DNA from: Alphaproteobacteria bacterium
Lineage (GTDB): Bacteria; Pseudomonadota; Alphaproteobacteria; RS24
Length of the DNA stretch: 14,862 nucleotides
Assembly (NCBI GenBank): GCA_028816945.1
Contig: JAPPQG010000119.1
Coordinates: 1 to 14,862 of the forward strand
Reading direction: 5' to 3'
Shown: positions 14,148 through 14,862 of the stretch, piece after piece
How positions within the stretch are numbered: position 1 is the stretch's first letter
Layout: every line of letters begins with the position of its first letter
Program-made: the position numbers and the translations under genes
The notes under the pieces: model-generated
Told to the model about the DNA's origin: nothing
Databases searched by the model: none
What the model saw: only the letters and a program-made list of their open reading frames with translations

Positions 14148-14839
14148 TATTCGGTTGGTTTAGCAGGCGTGCCTGTATCTTGTGCGGTGTCTTGTGACTC
14201 TTTTGTGCCTGTATCTTGTGCGCCTGTGTTTTGCGCGGTATCTTGCAGCTTTTGCGTTTCCGACTCTTGCGCCTCTTTTACTTCGGCCTCTTTTATTTCT
14301 GCCTCTTGTGCTTCCGCCTCTTTTACTTCTGCCTCTTGTGCCTCTGCTTTTTCGCTTTGTTTAGGCGTCTCGGTTGGTTTAGGAGATAAAAGAGTAAGTT
14401 TGCCGCCACATTTTTCAATCATTGCTTTTGCCGAAGCCGATGCGCCTGCTACTTCAAAATCCAATTTTGTTTTCAATTCCCCCGTGCCAAGTATCCGCAC
14501 ACCGTCTAATTCACGGCGAATAATGCCCGCCGCTTTCAAAGCCGCCGCATTGACAACAGATTTTTCATCTAACCGCCCCGTATCAATGGCTTGTTGCAAA
14601 CGGCCAAGATTAACGCCATTTAGTTTGCGGCGATTGGGCTTATTAAAGCCGCGTTTCGGCAAGCGCATATGAATCGGCATTTGCCCGCCTTCAAAACCTT
14701 TCAAGGCAACACCTGAACGCGATTTCTGCCCTTTTGCGCCGCGCCCTGCTGTTTTGCCTTTGCCTGAGGCAACACCACGCCCAACCCGCACGCGTGCTTT
14801 GCGTGCCTTTTGATTGCCTTTAAGTTCATTTAGTTTCAT
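14147..14839 (-). CDS. rplO: 50S ribosomal protein L15 with a long acidic repeat tail
   Basis: Large-subunit assembly protein. Residues 1 to about 151 are ordinary L15: MKLNELKGN, the basic glycine-rich RVGRGVASGKGKTAGRGAKGQKSRSG, FEGGQMPIHMRLPKRGFNKP and a C-terminal lobe ending CGGKLTLLSPK. Residues 152-230 form a tail not expected in L15. The first part is five pentapeptides of the form E-x-(Q/K)-E-A, and the second is a Gln/Asp/Thr/Gly block in which AQDTGT recurs. The tail is acidic, lacks aromatics and is probably helical then disordered, opposite in charge to the core. ATG 14839 has GGAG (14847-14850) 7 nt upstream. No frameshift is needed to read the tail. Confidence 0.95.
   Translation of the reverse strand: MKLNELKGNQKARKARVRVGRGVASGKGKTAGRGAKGQKSRSGVALKGFEGGQMPIHMRLPKRGFNKPNRRKLNGVNLGRLQQAIDTGRLDEKSVVNAAALKAAGIIRRELDGVRILGTGELKTKLDFEVAGASASAKAMIEKCGGKLTLLSPKPTETPKQSEKAEAQEAEVKEAEAQEAEIKEAEVKEAQESETQKLQDTAQNTGAQDTGTKESQDTAQDTGTPAKPTE
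14169..14222. repeat. 36-bp-period repeat in the distal rplO tail
   Basis: An identical 18-mer, GTGCCTGTATCTTGTGCG on the plus strand, occurs at 14169-14186 and 14205-14222. It encodes the two copies of AQDTGT in the distal L15 tail. Shorter imperfect copies of the same words lie between and after. Confidence 0.85.
14271..14345. repeat. Five tandem 15-bp repeats in the proximal rplO tail
   Basis: Units at 14271-14285, 14286-14300, 14301-14315, 14316-14330 and 14331-14345 all begin GCCTCTT on the plus strand. They encode, in protein order, EAQEA-EVKEA-EAQEA-EIKEA-EVKEA. The exact 15-nt period without indels shows that frame is kept. Confidence 0.93.
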
Positions 14840-14853
14840 CAGCTTGCTCCGTT

Positions 14854-14862
14854 TTAGGCGGT
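14854..14862 (-). CDS. Possible last codons of the upstream gene, expected rpmD (L30)
   Basis: TAA at 14854-14856 on the minus strand ends a frame whose last two visible codons are Thr and Ala, 14 nt before the rplO ATG. The gene upstream of rplO in the spc operon is normally rpmD, but only two codons are inside the window, so this rests on gene order alone. Confidence 0.2.
   Translation of the reverse strand, partial: TA

Noticed and set aside
14136..14672. 178-codon plus-strand frame opposite rplO with Ser/Cys/Ala-rich repeats
   Set aside because: It is the antisense shadow of the repetitive L15 tail; the minus-strand frame encodes an unmistakable L15.

Overview
The window looks like a chromosomal segment of an alphaproteobacterium of moderate-to-low GC. 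Four things point there: the ribosomal order rplO-secY-adk-rpsM-rpsK-rpoA-rplQ with adk inside the cluster, an ATP12-family F1-ATPase assembly factor, an alphaproteobacterial-style iron-sulfur APS reductase, and an rpoA starting [14 protein letters not shown]. An uncultured marine or Rhodospirillales/SAR116-like lineage is possible, but that placement is a guess from gene content. No phage, IS, plasmid, CRISPR or defence genes are visible. All genes are housekeeping and all but lipB lie on the minus strand.

Layout, in minus-strand transcription order from the right edge. The end of the spc operon carries rplO, whose L15 product has a long acidic repeat tail, then secY and adk (overlapping). 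A strong sigma70-type promoter with a GC-rich discriminator follows, driving the alpha operon rpsM-rpsK-rpoA-rplQ. Only 22 nt after rplQ comes a periplasmic Do/DegQ-type protease, then an RluC/RluD-type pseudouridine synthase, the ATP12 chaperone and pccB-pccA (propionyl-CoA carboxylase). lipB is on the plus strand, converging on pccA and diverging from a two-gene sulfur-assimilation unit (precorrin-2 dehydrogenase, then APS reductase cysH). A tRNA-Leu(GAG) ends the window. No gene-free stretch exceeds 300 bases; the largest gaps are about 165-176 bases (91-255, 1729-1902, 12040-12215) and each is described below.

How the genes work together: the right half makes ribosomal proteins, the RNA polymerase alpha subunit, the Sec channel and adenylate kinase. 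The middle adds envelope proteolysis, rRNA modification and ATP synthase assembly. The left half covers propionyl-CoA entry into central metabolism, lipoate attachment and sulfate reduction with its siroheme supply.

The non-routine content is in the joints between genes. (1) Tandem repeats with periods of 12-16 bp recur in spacers and in two coding regions (L15 tail, ATP12 insert), and in several spacers the duplicated unit contains the upstream stop codon. (2) Two intergenic gaps are exactly tiled by a micro-ORF that starts on the upstream stop codon (TAATG) and ends at the downstream start (rplO>secY and degQ>rluC). Those downstream genes lack a good Shine-Dalgarno, which suggests termination-reinitiation coupling. 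(3) The rpsM and tRNA-Leu promoters share the same TATAATGCGC core, fitting stringent control. I see no convincing new enzymatic or defence system.
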